A DNA stretch of 64,000 nt from Arthrobacter sp. fls2-241-R2A-200 (GTDB lineage Bacteria > Actinomycetota > Actinomycetes > Actinomycetales > Micrococcaceae): NCBI RefSeq assembly GCF_030209745.1, contig NZ_JARVRJ010000004.1, forward strand, positions 217,167 through 281,166. The letters run 5' to 3'. Under the pieces are notes generated by a model. That model saw only the letters and a program-made list of their open reading frames with translations. It was not told the origin of the DNA and did not search any database. The position numbers were made by a program, and so were the translations under genes. Below, in pieces: positions 11,949 to 22,006 of the stretch; within the stretch, counting starts at the first letter, position 1, and every line of letters begins with the position of its first letter.

Positions 11949-13150
11949 TTCAGCAGCGCGTCCACGAAGCTTTCTGCGTCGAAGGGGGCGAGGTCATCCG
12001 GGCCTTCGCCCAAGCCAATGAGTTTCACGGGGACACCCAGTGATTTCTGGATGGCCACCACGATCCCGCCCTTTGCCGTGCCGTCGAGCTTGGTCAGCAC
12101 GATTCCGGTGATGTTGACCACTTCAGCGAACACACGTGCCTGGTTGAGGCCGTTTTGTCCTGTGGTCGCATCGAGGACCAGCAGGACTTCGTCCACCTCG
12201 GCCAGCTTCTCGATGACGCGTTTGACCTTGCCGAGCTCATCCATCAGGCCGGTCTTGTTCTGCAGGCGCCCCGCGGTATCGACCATCACTACGTCCACTT
12301 CCTGGTCGATGCCCGCCTTGACGGCCTCGTAAGCCACAGAGGCAGGGTCGGCGCCGTCGACGTCGGACTTCACGGTCGGGACGCCCACGCGCTGGCCCCA
12401 GGTAGCCAACTGCTCGGCAGCGGCTGCACGGAAAGTATCGGCGGCACCAAGCAACACATCTTTGTCTTCGGCTACGAGGACGCGCGCGAGCTTGCCCACC
12501 GTGGTGGTCTTGCCAACGCCGTTAACTCCAACAACAAGCACGACGGCGGGACGGTCGGCCTTGCGGGTCACGTTAAGGGAGCGGTCCATGTCCGGATCCA
12601 CGAGCTTGACCAGCTCTTCGCGCAGCATCGCCTTGACATGTTCGGGGCTGCGGGTGCCGAGGACCTTGACCCTTTCACGCAGCGCGTCCACAAGTTCCAT
12701 GGTGGGCTCGGTGCCGAGGTCGGCCATCAGGAGGGTCTCCTCCACCTCGTCCCAGACGTTCTCGTCGATCTTGTCACCGGACAGGAGGGCCAGGAGGCCT
12801 TTGCCCAGGATGTTGTTGGACTTGACCAGCCGGGCACGGAGGCGGGTGAGCCTGCCATCCACTGGTGCCGGAGTATCCCTGGGTATGGTCTCCAAGCCGG
12901 CGGCGTCATCGGGAACGTCGACGCCCTCGGTGGCGCCATCGAAGGTGGGAGCGGGGGCGGTCACCGAATCGGGGCGGTCCTCCACAAGGGTTCCGCCGCC
13001 TGCTGCCGACGACTGGACGGGATCGTTGGAATCACGCGTTCCGGAGTACGTGGCCCCGGACTTCCGGGCCTTCACCAGGACCGGCACGAGTCCGCCGACC
13101 ACCACGAGCGCAGCGACAATGGACAGAATTATGGGTAGGAAATCGTTCAC
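11945..13150 (-). CDS. ftsY: Signal recognition particle receptor FtsY
   Basis: The 401-residue SRP receptor GTPase that accepts ribosome-nascent chain complexes from Ffh at the membrane. The GTG start gives an N-terminal hydrophobic anchor (residues 5-24), a Pro/Asp-rich variable A region to about residue 95, the N domain, and the G domain with P-loop GVNGVGKTTTVGK, DTAGRLQNKTG, TKLDGTAKGG and GLGEGPDDL. The membrane anchor is a common actinobacterial feature. It starts 20 bp after the smc stop, so smc-ftsY is likely one transcript, the same order as in M. tuberculosis. Confidence 0.96.
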   Translation of the reverse strand: MNDFLPIILSIVAALVVVGGLVPVLVKARKSGATYSGTRDSNDPVQSSAAGGGTLVEDRPDSVTAPAPTFDGATEGVDVPDDAAGLETIPRDTPAPVDGRLTRLRARLVKSNNILGKGLLALLSGDKIDENVWDEVEETLLMADLGTEPTMELVDALRERVKVLGTRSPEHVKAMLREELVKLVDPDMDRSLNVTRKADRPAVVLVVGVNGVGKTTTVGKLARVLVAEDKDVLLGAADTFRAAAAEQLATWGQRVGVPTVKSDVDGADPASVAYEAVKAGIDQEVDVVMVDTAGRLQNKTGLMDELGKVKRVIEKLAEVDEVLLVLDATTGQNGLNQARVFAEVVNITGIVLTKLDGTAKGGIVVAIQKSLGVPVKLIGLGEGPDDLAPFDAESFVDALLN

Positions 13151-13170
13151 CCCACTACCCTCTCATAAAG

Positions 13171-16100
13171 CTATGCGCCGGCACCGAGCCTTTGGCTGAT
13201 CACGGTGGACACGCCGTCGCCCCGCATGGTCACCCCGTACAGCGCGTCAGCGACTTCCATGGTCCGTTTCTGGTGGGTAATGACGATCAACTGGCTGGAT
13301 TCACGGAGTTCTTCGAAGATGGTGATCAGCCTGCCAAGGTTGGTGTCATCCAGCGCGGCTTCAACCTCGTCCATGACGTAGAAGGGCGACGGGCGGGCCT
13401 TGAAGATTGCCACCAGCAAAGCCACGGCTGTCAGGGAACGCTCACCCCCTGACAGGAGTGAAAGCCTCTTGATCTTTTTCCCTGCGGGCCTGGCCTCAAC
13501 CTCGATGCCGGTGGTCAGCATGTCATCGGGGTCCGTGAGCACCAGCCGTCCTTCTCCACCCGGGAAAAGCCTGGCGAAAACGTGGTCGAACTGTGCCGCC
13601 GTATCGGCAAATGCCTCCCTGAAAACCTGTTCGACGCGGTTGTCGACCTCTTTGATGATGTCCAGCAAGTCCTTTCGGCTCGCTTTGAGATCTTCGAGCT
13701 GGGAGCTGAGGAACTGATGTCTTTCCTCAAGGGCCGCGAACTCCTCCAAGGCCAATGGATTGACTTTCCCCAAGGCAGCCAATTCCCGTTCAGCTTTCTT
13801 CAGGCGTTTCTCCTGTTCCGCCCGCACGAACGGAACTCCCTCCGCCACTGCTTCGCCGTGCTCATCGACGGAGACCCGGAGTTCCGCCCATTTGTCGGGG
13901 GTCGAAACCGGCAGTGCAGGCACGGGCAGGTCAGGACCGTAATCGGCGACGAGTTGCTCGGCGGAAAGCCCCAATTCTTCGATGGATCTGCTTTCCAAGG
14001 CCTCGATGCGCAGGCGCTGTTGGGTCCGGGCCATCTCATCCCGGTGCACCGAATCGGTCAACCGGGCAAGCTCACTGGCCAAGGCCTCGTTTCCCGCCCG
14101 AACCTCGGTCAGCTCCTTGTCCACCAGTTCGCGCCGTTCCTCGGCGAGGTCGCGTTCACGTCCGGCCTCTGCCAAGGAAATGTCCGCGAAAAGGAGCGTC
14201 CGCTCCACCGCGGCTGCCACCGCAGCTGCGCGTTGGGCTTGGGCCCGGCGTCGCTGGGCCCGCCTCGCCGCTTCTTCACGGGCACGGCGTTCGGTGGCTG
14301 CGGCCCGTTCAAGGGATGTGGCCCGATTCACCAAGGCGCTTACTTGCTCTTCGGCGGTACGAAGAGTCAGGCGGGCTTCTGTTTCCCGGGAGCGCGCAAC
14401 CCGTGCCTGCGCTGCGAGCTCGTCGCGCTGATCGGTGGACGGCTCCTCCTCCGGGGCTTCCTGGGCCGCAGCCAGGCGCTCGGCTGCGACTTCCAGGTCC
14501 AGTTGGGCCGTAGCAATGTTCTCCTCGGCCTTGGCCATGGAAGCAGCAAGCCTCTCACTTTCGCCAACGGCGCTGCGAAGGACCGAGTTCAGGTGGCCCA
14601 GGCGTTCAGCAACGGCAGCGAGGCGGGCGTCGGATTCGTGCAGCCGTTCCAGCGCCGCATCAGCCCGCTCCTGCGCTTCGGCGCGGCGCGACTGCGCACC
14701 TGCCAAGGCGAAACGACCCCGTTCCAGACGTGCCGTGACCTCTTGAAGGCGGGCAGCGGCGTCGTCCATTGCCGCCTGGATCTCCAGCAAGGAAGGCGCG
14801 GTTGCCGAACCTCCGGTGACCGTCAAAGCGGTGAAGATATCCCCTTCGCGCGTGGCAGCGATGAGGTGCGGCTGCTCGCGCACCACCTCAGCAGCCACGG
14901 CCACGTCCTCGACGACGACCGTCCGGGCAAGGAGCTCCAGCGCACCGTGAGCGGCCGGATCCGCAATGGTGACGACGTCGGCGGCCCACCGGCACCCGGC
15001 AGGAAGCGGGCTCGCTTGCAGGGCGCTCCCTTGTTCCCGGACTTCGGGATTCGGATTGCTGGCGAGCAGCAGCGCCGCGCGTCCGGCGTCGTCGTCTTTC
15101 AAGATCCTCAGGGCTGCAACAGCGCCGTCCAGGTCCGCCACCATCAAAGCATCCGATGCGCTGCCAAGCGCGGCCGCTATGGCCGCCTCGTACCCCGGTT
15201 CAATCGCTACTTGCCCTGCGAGCGCCCCGAGGATCGCTCGGCTGCCGGCGGACAGCAGGTGCTGGGAACCGTCCTTGCGGCTCATTCCAAGTTCCAGTGC
15301 ATCCCGCCGCGCAGCGAGGGCATCGCGCTCACGGACTGCGTCCCGTTCGGCTGCTTTGAGTTCCTCGATTTCGGCGAGCACCGCGTCGAGGGCCGCATTG
15401 GCGTCCTCGTACTCCGCGTCCAAGCCCTCTTCGCCATCCTCTGCCCCGGCCACTTGCGACTCGAGGGCCGTGAATTCGCTCTGGGCCTTACGACGGCGTT
15501 GGTCGCCTTGCGTGAGCGATTCCCGTAAACGTCCGAGTTCAGCCTCCGCCGCCTCCGCGCGGGACCTGGCTGCGGCAACCTGACCGGCAAGCCTGGCCAG
15601 GCCCTCCCGGCGATCAGCAGCGGCCCGCAACATTGCTGTGAGCCGTTTGTCTTCGGCCGCGGCGAGCGCTTCGGCTGCGTCCTTGGCCACGGTTGCTTCA
15701 AGAAGTGCTGCCTGCTTGGTTTGGATGTCCAGCTCAAGTGCGGCTTGTTCTGCGCGGACCCGCGCTGCCTGGTGTTCGAGCTGTTCCGGGTCCCTCCCTG
15801 GATCCGGCGCGGAATCGGAGGAGCCCAAGAGACGACGGCGTTCTGTCGCCAGGGATCCCAGCGATCGGAGCCGTTCCCTTGCTGCTGAGAGCTGGTACCA
15901 GTGGTCCCGGGCGGCGTTAAGGCGTGGCGTTGCCTCCGCAGCCCGAAGCTCCAGGGCAGCTTGCCTGTGCCGGCCCACGGCGAGTTGCTCTTCAACGACC
16001 CCGCGGCGTTCCTTGAGCGCCGTTTCATCGGCAACGTCCCGTTCCAAGGTGGTTCGCAACTGAACCAGGTCGTCGGCGAGGAGACGGGCGCGGGCGTCCC

Positions 16101-16767
16101 TGACATCGAACTGAACCGTTTGCGCGCGCCTGGCGATCTCCGCCTGCTTGCCCAAGGGCGTCAGTTGGCGCCGGATTTCCGCGGTGAGGTCCCCGAGCCG
16201 GGCCAAGTTGGCCTGCATGGCTTCGAGCTTGCGGACCGTCTTTTCCTTGCGGCGGCGATGTTTGAGGATTCCGGCCGCTTCTTCGATGAATCCGCGGCGG
16301 TCTTCGGGGGTGGCGTGCAATACGCGATCAAGCTGGCCCTGTCCGACGATGACGTGCATTTCCCGGCCCAAGCCCGAATCGGAGAGGAGCTCCTGGATGT
16401 CCAAGAGCCTGCAGGGTGCACCGTTGATGGCGTATTCGGAGCCGCCTGTGCGGAACAGGGTCCGGGCGATCGTGACTTCGCTGTACTCGATGGGCAGTGC
16501 GTTATCGGCGTTGTCGATGGTCAAGGAGACATGCGCCCGGCCCAGGGGCGGCCTGCCGGATGTGCCGGCGAAAATGACGTCTTCCATCTTGCCGCCGCGC
16601 AAGGTCTTGGCACCCTGCTCCCCCATGACCCAGGCAAGGGCATCCACGACGTTGGATTTGCCCGAGCCGTTGGGACCCACCACCGCTGTGACGCCGGGTT
16701 CAAAGTCGAACGTCGTAGCCGACGCAAAGGACTTGAATCCGCGGACGGTCAAACTTTTCAAATGCAA
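13171..16767 (-). CDS. smc: Chromosome segregation ATPase SMC
   Basis: A structural-maintenance-of-chromosomes protein of about 1198 residues that, with ScpA and ScpB, organises and segregates the chromosome. Walker A GPNGSGKS is at residues 31-38; two long coiled coils (about 165-500 and 670-1010, rich in Ala, Glu, Arg) flank a hinge near residues 510-660 (ILGALAGQVAIEPGYEAAI); the C-terminal head has the signature LSGGERSL and Walker B VMDEVEAALDD. I place the start at TTG 16767 (LHLKSLTVRGFKSF), where homology begins and AGGAG lies 11 bases upstream; the frame stays open 130 codons further without family sequence. scpA and scpB are not in this window. Confidence 0.95.
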   Translation of the reverse strand: MHLKSLTVRGFKSFASATTFDFEPGVTAVVGPNGSGKSNVVDALAWVMGEQGAKTLRGGKMEDVIFAGTSGRPPLGRAHVSLTIDNADNALPIEYSEVTIARTLFRTGGSEYAINGAPCRLLDIQELLSDSGLGREMHVIVGQGQLDRVLHATPEDRRGFIEEAAGILKHRRRKEKTVRKLEAMQANLARLGDLTAEIRRQLTPLGKQAEIARRAQTVQFDVRDARARLLADDLVQLRTTLERDVADETALKERRGVVEEQLAVGRHRQAALELRAAEATPRLNAARDHWYQLSAARERLRSLGSLATERRRLLGSSDSAPDPGRDPEQLEHQAARVRAEQAALELDIQTKQAALLEATVAKDAAEALAAAEDKRLTAMLRAAADRREGLARLAGQVAAARSRAEAAEAELGRLRESLTQGDQRRRKAQSEFTALESQVAGAEDGEEGLDAEYEDANAALDAVLAEIEELKAAERDAVRERDALAARRDALELGMSRKDGSQHLLSAGSRAILGALAGQVAIEPGYEAAIAAALGSASDALMVADLDGAVAALRILKDDDAGRAALLLASNPNPEVREQGSALQASPLPAGCRWAADVVTIADPAAHGALELLARTVVVEDVAVAAEVVREQPHLIAATREGDIFTALTVTGGSATAPSLLEIQAAMDDAAARLQEVTARLERGRFALAGAQSRRAEAQERADAALERLHESDARLAAVAERLGHLNSVLRSAVGESERLAASMAKAEENIATAQLDLEVAAERLAAAQEAPEEEPSTDQRDELAAQARVARSRETEARLTLRTAEEQVSALVNRATSLERAAATERRAREEAARRAQRRRAQAQRAAAVAAAVERTLLFADISLAEAGRERDLAEERRELVDKELTEVRAGNEALASELARLTDSVHRDEMARTQQRLRIEALESRSIEELGLSAEQLVADYGPDLPVPALPVSTPDKWAELRVSVDEHGEAVAEGVPFVRAEQEKRLKKAERELAALGKVNPLALEEFAALEERHQFLSSQLEDLKASRKDLLDIIKEVDNRVEQVFREAFADTAAQFDHVFARLFPGGEGRLVLTDPDDMLTTGIEVEARPAGKKIKRLSLLSGGERSLTAVALLVAIFKARPSPFYVMDEVEAALDDTNLGRLITIFEELRESSQLIVITHQKRTMEVADALYGVTMRGDGVSTVISQRLGAGA

Positions 16768-17123
16768 GGCGCTTCGGATCTCCTGGCTGGCCCGGGTGTG
16801 TGTATCCCCTAAATCTACTGCTGTTTGGGTGATAACCGCGGATCCGTTGCCGGAAGGTCTTGCGGCTGGGAGGGCGCCCCACCTACACTCCTGCCAAGGG
16901 TTACTTGGCGGATGCGTTCCGGTAATCCGGCGTCGGCTTCGAAATGACAGTCGGTCCCTCGCCGGATACGGTCCAGATCTTCGGAACGACAAACCAGGAA
17001 AAGTGCCCTTGGTTCCATAACTGAAGATCTTGGTTTGACCCTGGCTGGGGAGCGGCAAGCAGGGACCGTGCGTCAAAAACGCGGACCCGTATTCGCAATT
17101 GGCGTACCACCCCAGGAGTTCTG
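16768..17123. other. Divergent intergenic region, smc / surface protein
   Basis: 356 bp between two divergent starts. It must hold both promoters. I see no riboswitch, tRNA or convincing operator. The right edge carries the AGGAG of the 17124 gene. Confidence 0.6.
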
Positions 17124-20100
17124 ATGCACGGTTCTTCAGCTGTCCGACCCCGGCCAATCATCAAGGGCTTCCTTATGCCCGCGGTGATCGCCACGGTCAT
17201 TGCCATGCTGCCCCTCACAGCACCCCCGGCCTTGGCAGCGGGGCCGTGCGCTCCGGTGGTAAATCCCATTGCGTGCGAGAACTCCAAGCCGGGCAATCCG
17301 GCGTCGGAATGGGACATCAACGGCGCCGGGGACGACACCATCCAAGGCTTCTCCACGGACATCAGCGTTAACGCAGGCCAACCCCTCGACTTCAAGATCG
17401 ATACCACCGCGGCAACGTACACCATCGGTATCTACCGCACCGGGTGGTACGGCGGAAACGGCGCCCGCAAAATAGCGGATGTCACGCCCACGGTCCTGCG
17501 CCAGAGGCAACCGGCATGCCGCACCGATGTCACCACCGAACTCTACGACTGTGGCACGTGGGCAGTATCTGCCACCTGGCAGGTTCCCGCCACCGCGGTC
17601 TCCGGGGTCTACATCGCGCTTCTCACCCGTCCGGATACCGGTGCAAAGAGCCACATCACCTTCATCGTGCGCAACGACGGCAACCACTCAGCTGTGGTTT
17701 TCCAAACCGCAGACGAATCGTGGCAGGCCTACAACACCTACGGCGGCTCGGACTTCTACCAGGGCGCAGCAAACGGGCGCTCCTACAAGGCCAGCTACAA
17801 CCGTCCCGTTACCACGAGGGACGGGGTCGGAGGCAGGGATTTCTATTTCTCCAATGAGTACCCGATGGTGCGTTTCCTCGAGCAAAACGGCTACGACGTC
17901 AGCTACATCAGCGGGCTCGATGCCGACCGCAATGGTGCGGAGTTGCTCAACCACAAGGTGTACCTGTCCGTGGGCCACGATGAATACTGGTCAGGACCGC
18001 AACGGGCCAATGTCACGGCAGCCCGTGACGCCGGAGTGAACCTGCAGTTCCTTTCCGGCAATGAGATGTACTGGCACACCCGGTTTGAACCATCCTCCGT
18101 GGACGGAACAGCAAACCGTACCTTGACCTGTTACAAAGAAACGTGGGCCAATGCCAAGATCGATCCCAGCACGACGTGGACAGGCACGTGGCGTGATCCC
18201 CGCTTCGCCTCCCAAGCGAATGGCGCAGGACTCCCCGAGAATGCAGTGACGGGCACGCTGTACATGTCCAACCACTCGGACCTGGCCGTCACCGTCTCTT
18301 CCGACGAGGGCAAGAACCGGCTCTGGCGCAACACCTCCCTGACCACGCTTGCCGCCGGCACCACCGCGGCCCTGGCCCCCCACACTGTCGGCTACGAATC
18401 TGACGAGGACCTGGACAACGGCTTCCGCCCTGCCGGATTGATTGACCTATCCACCACGGTGGGCAGCGTTCCCGAATACCTACAGGACTTTGGCAACACA
18501 GTGGCTCCGGGCAACACGACCCACCACACCACCCTCTACAAAGCCGCTAGCGGCGCCTTGGTCTTCTCCGCTGGAAGCGTTCAATGGACGTGGGGACTGG
18601 ACCAGGACCATGACGGCAACGGCGCCCCGGGCGATCCCCGAATGCGCCAAGCCCAGGTCAATCTCCTGGCAGACATGGGGGCACAACCAGCTACCCTGGC
18701 CGCTGGCCTCGTCGCCGCGACAGCCAGCAGCGATAAGACCGCACCAACAGTGACCATCAACGCTCCGGCCAACCCTTCGACTTTGGCACAAGGCAGTAGC
18801 GTCACAGTCACGGGCACGGCAGCCGACGTCGGCGGCATGGTTGCCGGGGTCGAGGCCTCAACCGACGGCGGAAAAACGTGGCACCCCGCCCAGGGCCGCC
18901 AAACGTGGAGCTACACCTACATACAGAAGGGCATATCCACAGCAACCATCATGGTCCGGGCCATTGACGACAGTGCCAACATCGGAACGGCCTCAACAGT
19001 GAACCTGACCGTGAACGGCCCCTACAGCGTCTTCGGACAAACGGTTCCAGCACTCGCCGATTCCGGCGACGGCGGCGCCTATGAGATGGGCTTGCGCTTC
19101 ACCGCCGCAGCGGACGGCTTCATTACCGGTGTCCGCTTTTACAAGAGCGCGGCCAACACTGGAACGCACATCGGCTCGTTGTGGAGCTCCACCGGCGAGC
19201 GCTTGGCCCAGGTGACCTTCACCAATGAGACGGCTTCGGGCTGGCAATCAGCGCTGTTCAGCCAGGCAGTCCCGGTCTCAACCGGCCAGAAATATACCGT
19301 GTCCTATTGGGCGCCCAACGGGCACTACGCAAGTAAGGACTACCAGTGGGCCATTTTCGGATCCAGCGATACCCCGCTGACCGTGGCTGGCGGTTTCGGG
19401 GCTGAGCCAGCGGGTGTTTACAACACCTCTGCCGGGTTCCCCACGTCCAGCTTCAATGGCGCCAACTACTTCGCCGACGCTATCTTCAGCACGGTGGACA
19501 CCACGCCCATGACAGCCACGAGTCAAACCCCGTTCCCGTCGTCGTCGAGCGTTTCCGTCAAGACGACGGTGAGCGCCGTGTTCTCCAAGCCGGTCACAGC
19601 CTCCAGTGTCCAGCTGAGCCTGCAGTCCGCATCCGGACCTGTGGCCGGAACAACGGCTTACGACCCCACTACGCGGCGGGCGACGTTCACGCCGTCGAAC
19701 GATCTTGCTTTCAGCACGCAGTTCACCGCGACGTTGAGCGGCACCGATGCGATCGGCGGCCCTGTGACCTCCGGCGGTACATGGTCCTTTACGACGGCGG
19801 CGACGCTTCCGGTTCCGGGCGCGTGCCCATGCAGCCTTTTTGACGATTCCGTGACACCTGGCATCGCCGAATTGCGGGAGGGAGTTCCACTGACTTTGGG
19901 CGTGCGGTTCTCCAGTGTCTCTGCCGGTCAGATAACCGGTATGCGGTTCTACAAGTCCACGGGCAACACGGACGTCCATAATGGAGCCCTCTACACCGCC
20001 GCGGGCCAGCAGTTGGCCACTGTGACTTTCACCAATGAGAGCTCCTCCGGTTGGCAGACTGCCATGTTCAGCCAGCCCGTGCAGATGGCCGCAAATACTG

Positions 20101-21992
20101 ACTACATCGTCGCTTACAAGTCACTCACGGGTACCTACTCGGCCACGAGCAATGGATTCGGGTCGGGCATGAGCGTTGGCCCGCTGCGGGCTGCCTCGGA
20201 CGCGGGTGCCTACACCTACAGCGGCACCTTCCCCGCCTCACATTCGACCGCGAGCTATCTGGTGGACGTCATCGTCACCGTTCCCAATCCACCATTCACC
20301 GTTGGATCGCAGGCACCGCTTCCCAGCTCATCGAGCGTCCCGCTGGATACGGCCGTCAGCGCAGTACTCTCAGAGGCTGCGGTAGCGTCAAGCGTTTCCC
20401 TGGACCTCAAGGTCACTAACGGCGCTTCGGTAGCCGGGACCACCAGCTATGACCAGACGGCCCGGAAAGTCACGTTCACACCATCAGCCCCGTTGGCCGC
20501 CGGGACTTCCTACACGGCCACGGTGACCGCCACCGCTGTGTCAGGACAGCCGATGTCCAGCGGCGGCACCTGGGCGTTCACCACGGTTCCCGCGCCCAGG
20601 ACTCCGGGAACGTGTCCTTGCACGCTGTTCCAGGACACCGTAACGCCTTCGACGCCGGACGCCACCGACGGTATCCCGCTGTCCTTGGGAGTCCGGTTCG
20701 CCAGCGACACGGCAGGCCAAGTCACCGGTGTCCGGTTCTACAAGGCAGCAGGGAACACGGGCACGCACACAGGCTCGCTGTACACCACATCCGGCCAACT
20801 GCTGGCAACTGTCACCTTCGCCAATGAGTCCAGCTCAGGGTGGCAGACAGCCATGTTCAGCCAGCCGGTATCCATCACCGCCAACACGGAATATGTGGTG
20901 GCGTACAAGTCACCCACAGGTAGTTACTCCTACACCGCCGGTGGATTCGGCTCCGGCTTGACCAGCGGACCGCTGCGCACAGCCTCGGATTCAGGGGCTT
21001 TCGCCTACAACAGTGACTTCCCCAGTGCTTCCTCCAGCGCCAACTACATGGTTGATCTGCTCTTCGCGGTAACCACTCCCCCGTTGGCAATTACAAGCCA
21101 GGTACCTGCGCCGGGCGCCACTGGCATACCCACCGACGTCGCTCCATCCCTGACTTTCTCGTCGGCCATCAACAGTGGCGCTTCGTTCACCCTCACGGCG
21201 AACGGCGCCCAGGTTGCGGGGACCGCGGCACTGTCAGCTGACCACAAGACGGTGACCTTCACTCCGACGGCGGCACTCCCCAACAGCACCGTAGTGACAG
21301 CAAACGTGTCGAACGTGGTGTCCGCCCAAGGCCAAAGCTTCCCGGCCACCACCTGGCAATTCACCACGGCCGACGCCTCGGCGCAACTGTCGACAATCTT
21401 CGGATCTACTGCGCCACAGGTGGCATCAGCCGCCGATGGAAGCTCCGTGGAGCTCGGCACAGCCTTTAGCGTTTCCCAGGCCGGCAACGTCACGGGGATC
21501 CGCTTCTACAAGGGCACGGGGAACACAGGAACACACGTCGGATCGCTCTGGGACTCCTCCGGGACACGGCTGGCACAGGTGACCTTCACCAATGAGACGG
21601 CCACCGGATGGCAAACTGCCACCCTGTCCGCTCCCGTTGCCCTGGCTACTGGACAGACATACGTGGTCTCCTATCTGGCGCCGAACGGGAACTACGCCTA
21701 CACCTCGGCCTTCTTCAACCAGACCTGGACGAGCGGAGTATTCACGGCAAGCGGGCCAAATAATGGCCTGTACCAGTACGGCTCCGGCGGCGTGGTGCCC
21801 GCGAATTCCTGGAACGCGACCAACTACTTCGTGGATGTGGTCTACTCGACAACCAGCCAGGCGCAGGCCCAGCCGCTCGCGTCTCCGTCCGCACCGGCGT
21901 CAGCACCGGCGTCGGCCTCCCCATCCCCCACCGACACTGCTGCGCCCAGCGCCTCGCCCACGGATACTGCCTCGCCGACGCCGACACACTAA
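17124..21992 (+). CDS. Large secreted modular protein: DMF-amidase beta-like domain, Ig-like and four DUF4082 modules
   Basis: 1622 residues. ATG 17124 is 5 bases after AGGAG. A Sec signal peptide (basic start, hydrophobic core IIKGFLMPAVIATVIAML, cleavage near ALA-AGP, about residue 38) exports it. Residues about 45-530 resemble the C-terminal domain of the N,N-dimethylformamidase beta subunit family, with GHDEYWS (284-290) and GNEMYWHTRFE (from 312). An Ig-like domain follows (about 535-630). Then four DUF4082 modules (about 632-793, 904-1054, 1165-1317, 1421-1576) alternate with three SbsA-type Ig-like domains. The tail (1582-1622) is Ala/Ser/Pro/Thr-rich; no LPXTG motif. DUF4082 modules are probable carbohydrate- or surface-binding units (inference). 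I cannot assign the reaction; a cell-surface or extracellular polymer-acting enzyme is plausible. Confidence 0.88.
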   Translation: MHGSSAVRPRPIIKGFLMPAVIATVIAMLPLTAPPALAAGPCAPVVNPIACENSKPGNPASEWDINGAGDDTIQGFSTDISVNAGQPLDFKIDTTAATYTIGIYRTGWYGGNGARKIADVTPTVLRQRQPACRTDVTTELYDCGTWAVSATWQVPATAVSGVYIALLTRPDTGAKSHITFIVRNDGNHSAVVFQTADESWQAYNTYGGSDFYQGAANGRSYKASYNRPVTTRDGVGGRDFYFSNEYPMVRFLEQNGYDVSYISGLDADRNGAELLNHKVYLSVGHDEYWSGPQRANVTAARDAGVNLQFLSGNEMYWHTRFEPSSVDGTANRTLTCYKETWANAKIDPSTTWTGTWRDPRFASQANGAGLPENAVTGTLYMSNHSDLAVTVSSDEGKNRLWRNTSLTTLAAGTTAALAPHTVGYESDEDLDNGFRPAGLIDLSTTVGSVPEYLQDFGNTVAPGNTTHHTTLYKAASGALVFSAGSVQWTWGLDQDHDGNGAPGDPRMRQAQVNLLADMGAQPATLAAGLVAATASSDKTAPTVTINAPANPSTLAQGSSVTVTGTAADVGGMVAGVEASTDGGKTWHPAQGRQTWSYTYIQKGISTATIMVRAIDDSANIGTASTVNLTVNGPYSVFGQTVPALADSGDGGAYEMGLRFTAAADGFITGVRFYKSAANTGTHIGSLWSSTGERLAQVTFTNETASGWQSALFSQAVPVSTGQKYTVSYWAPNGHYASKDYQWAIFGSSDTPLTVAGGFGAEPAGVYNTSAGFPTSSFNGANYFADAIFSTVDTTPMTATSQTPFPSSSSVSVKTTVSAVFSKPVTASSVQLSLQSASGPVAGTTAYDPTTRRATFTPSNDLAFSTQFTATLSGTDAIGGPVTSGGTWSFTTAATLPVPGACPCSLFDDSVTPGIAELREGVPLTLGVRFSSVSAGQITGMRFYKSTGNTDVHNGALYTAAGQQLATVTFTNESSSGWQTAMFSQPVQMAANTDYIVAYKSLTGTYSATSNGFGSGMSVGPLRAASDAGAYTYSGTFPASHSTASYLVDVIVTVPNPPFTVGSQAPLPSSSSVPLDTAVSAVLSEAAVASSVSLDLKVTNGASVAGTTSYDQTARKVTFTPSAPLAAGTSYTATVTATAVSGQPMSSGGTWAFTTVPAPRTPGTCPCTLFQDTVTPSTPDATDGIPLSLGVRFASDTAGQVTGVRFYKAAGNTGTHTGSLYTTSGQLLATVTFANESSSGWQTAMFSQPVSITANTEYVVAYKSPTGSYSYTAGGFGSGLTSGPLRTASDSGAFAYNSDFPSASSSANYMVDLLFAVTTPPLAITSQVPAPGATGIPTDVAPSLTFSSAINSGASFTLTANGAQVAGTAALSADHKTVTFTPTAALPNSTVVTANVSNVVSAQGQSFPATTWQFTTADASAQLSTIFGSTAPQVASAADGSSVELGTAFSVSQAGNVTGIRFYKGTGNTGTHVGSLWDSSGTRLAQVTFTNETATGWQTATLSAPVALATGQTYVVSYLAPNGNYAYTSAFFNQTWTSGVFTASGPNNGLYQYGSGGVVPANSWNATNYFVDVVYSTTSQAQAQPLASPSAPASAPASASPSPTDTAAPSASPTDTASPTPTH
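19017..21860 (+). repeat. In-gene alternating DUF4082 / Ig-like module repeats
   Basis: Four copies of a module of about 150 residues marked by RFYK(S/G/A)..GNTGTHxGSL, LAQVTFTNE(T/S)..GWQ(T/S)A and a VSY or VAYK strand, separated by three Ig-like blocks marked by VPLDTAVSAV..., GTxxYDxTxRxxTFTP and GGTWxFTT. Modules 2 and 3 are closest, both opening with a CPC(S/T)LF motif and sharing FSQPV and SGPLR, which suggests a recent internal duplication of a module pair (period about 262 residues, 785 bp). Confidence 0.85.
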
Positions 21993-22006
21993 CCCAGGCT
22001 CTCCGG

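Noticed and set aside
13582..15528. 648-codon open frame opposite smc
   Set aside because: Antisense shadow; composition is Cys/Arg/Gly-rich without domains, and smc on the other strand is complete.
16768..17157. Upstream extension of smc by 130 codons
   Set aside because: The extra residues show no SMC family sequence and would overlap the divergent surface protein gene start.
21860..21992. LPXTG sorting signal at the end of the large surface protein
   Set aside because: The tail is Ala/Ser/Pro/Thr-rich with no LPXTG, no hydrophobic segment and no basic end.
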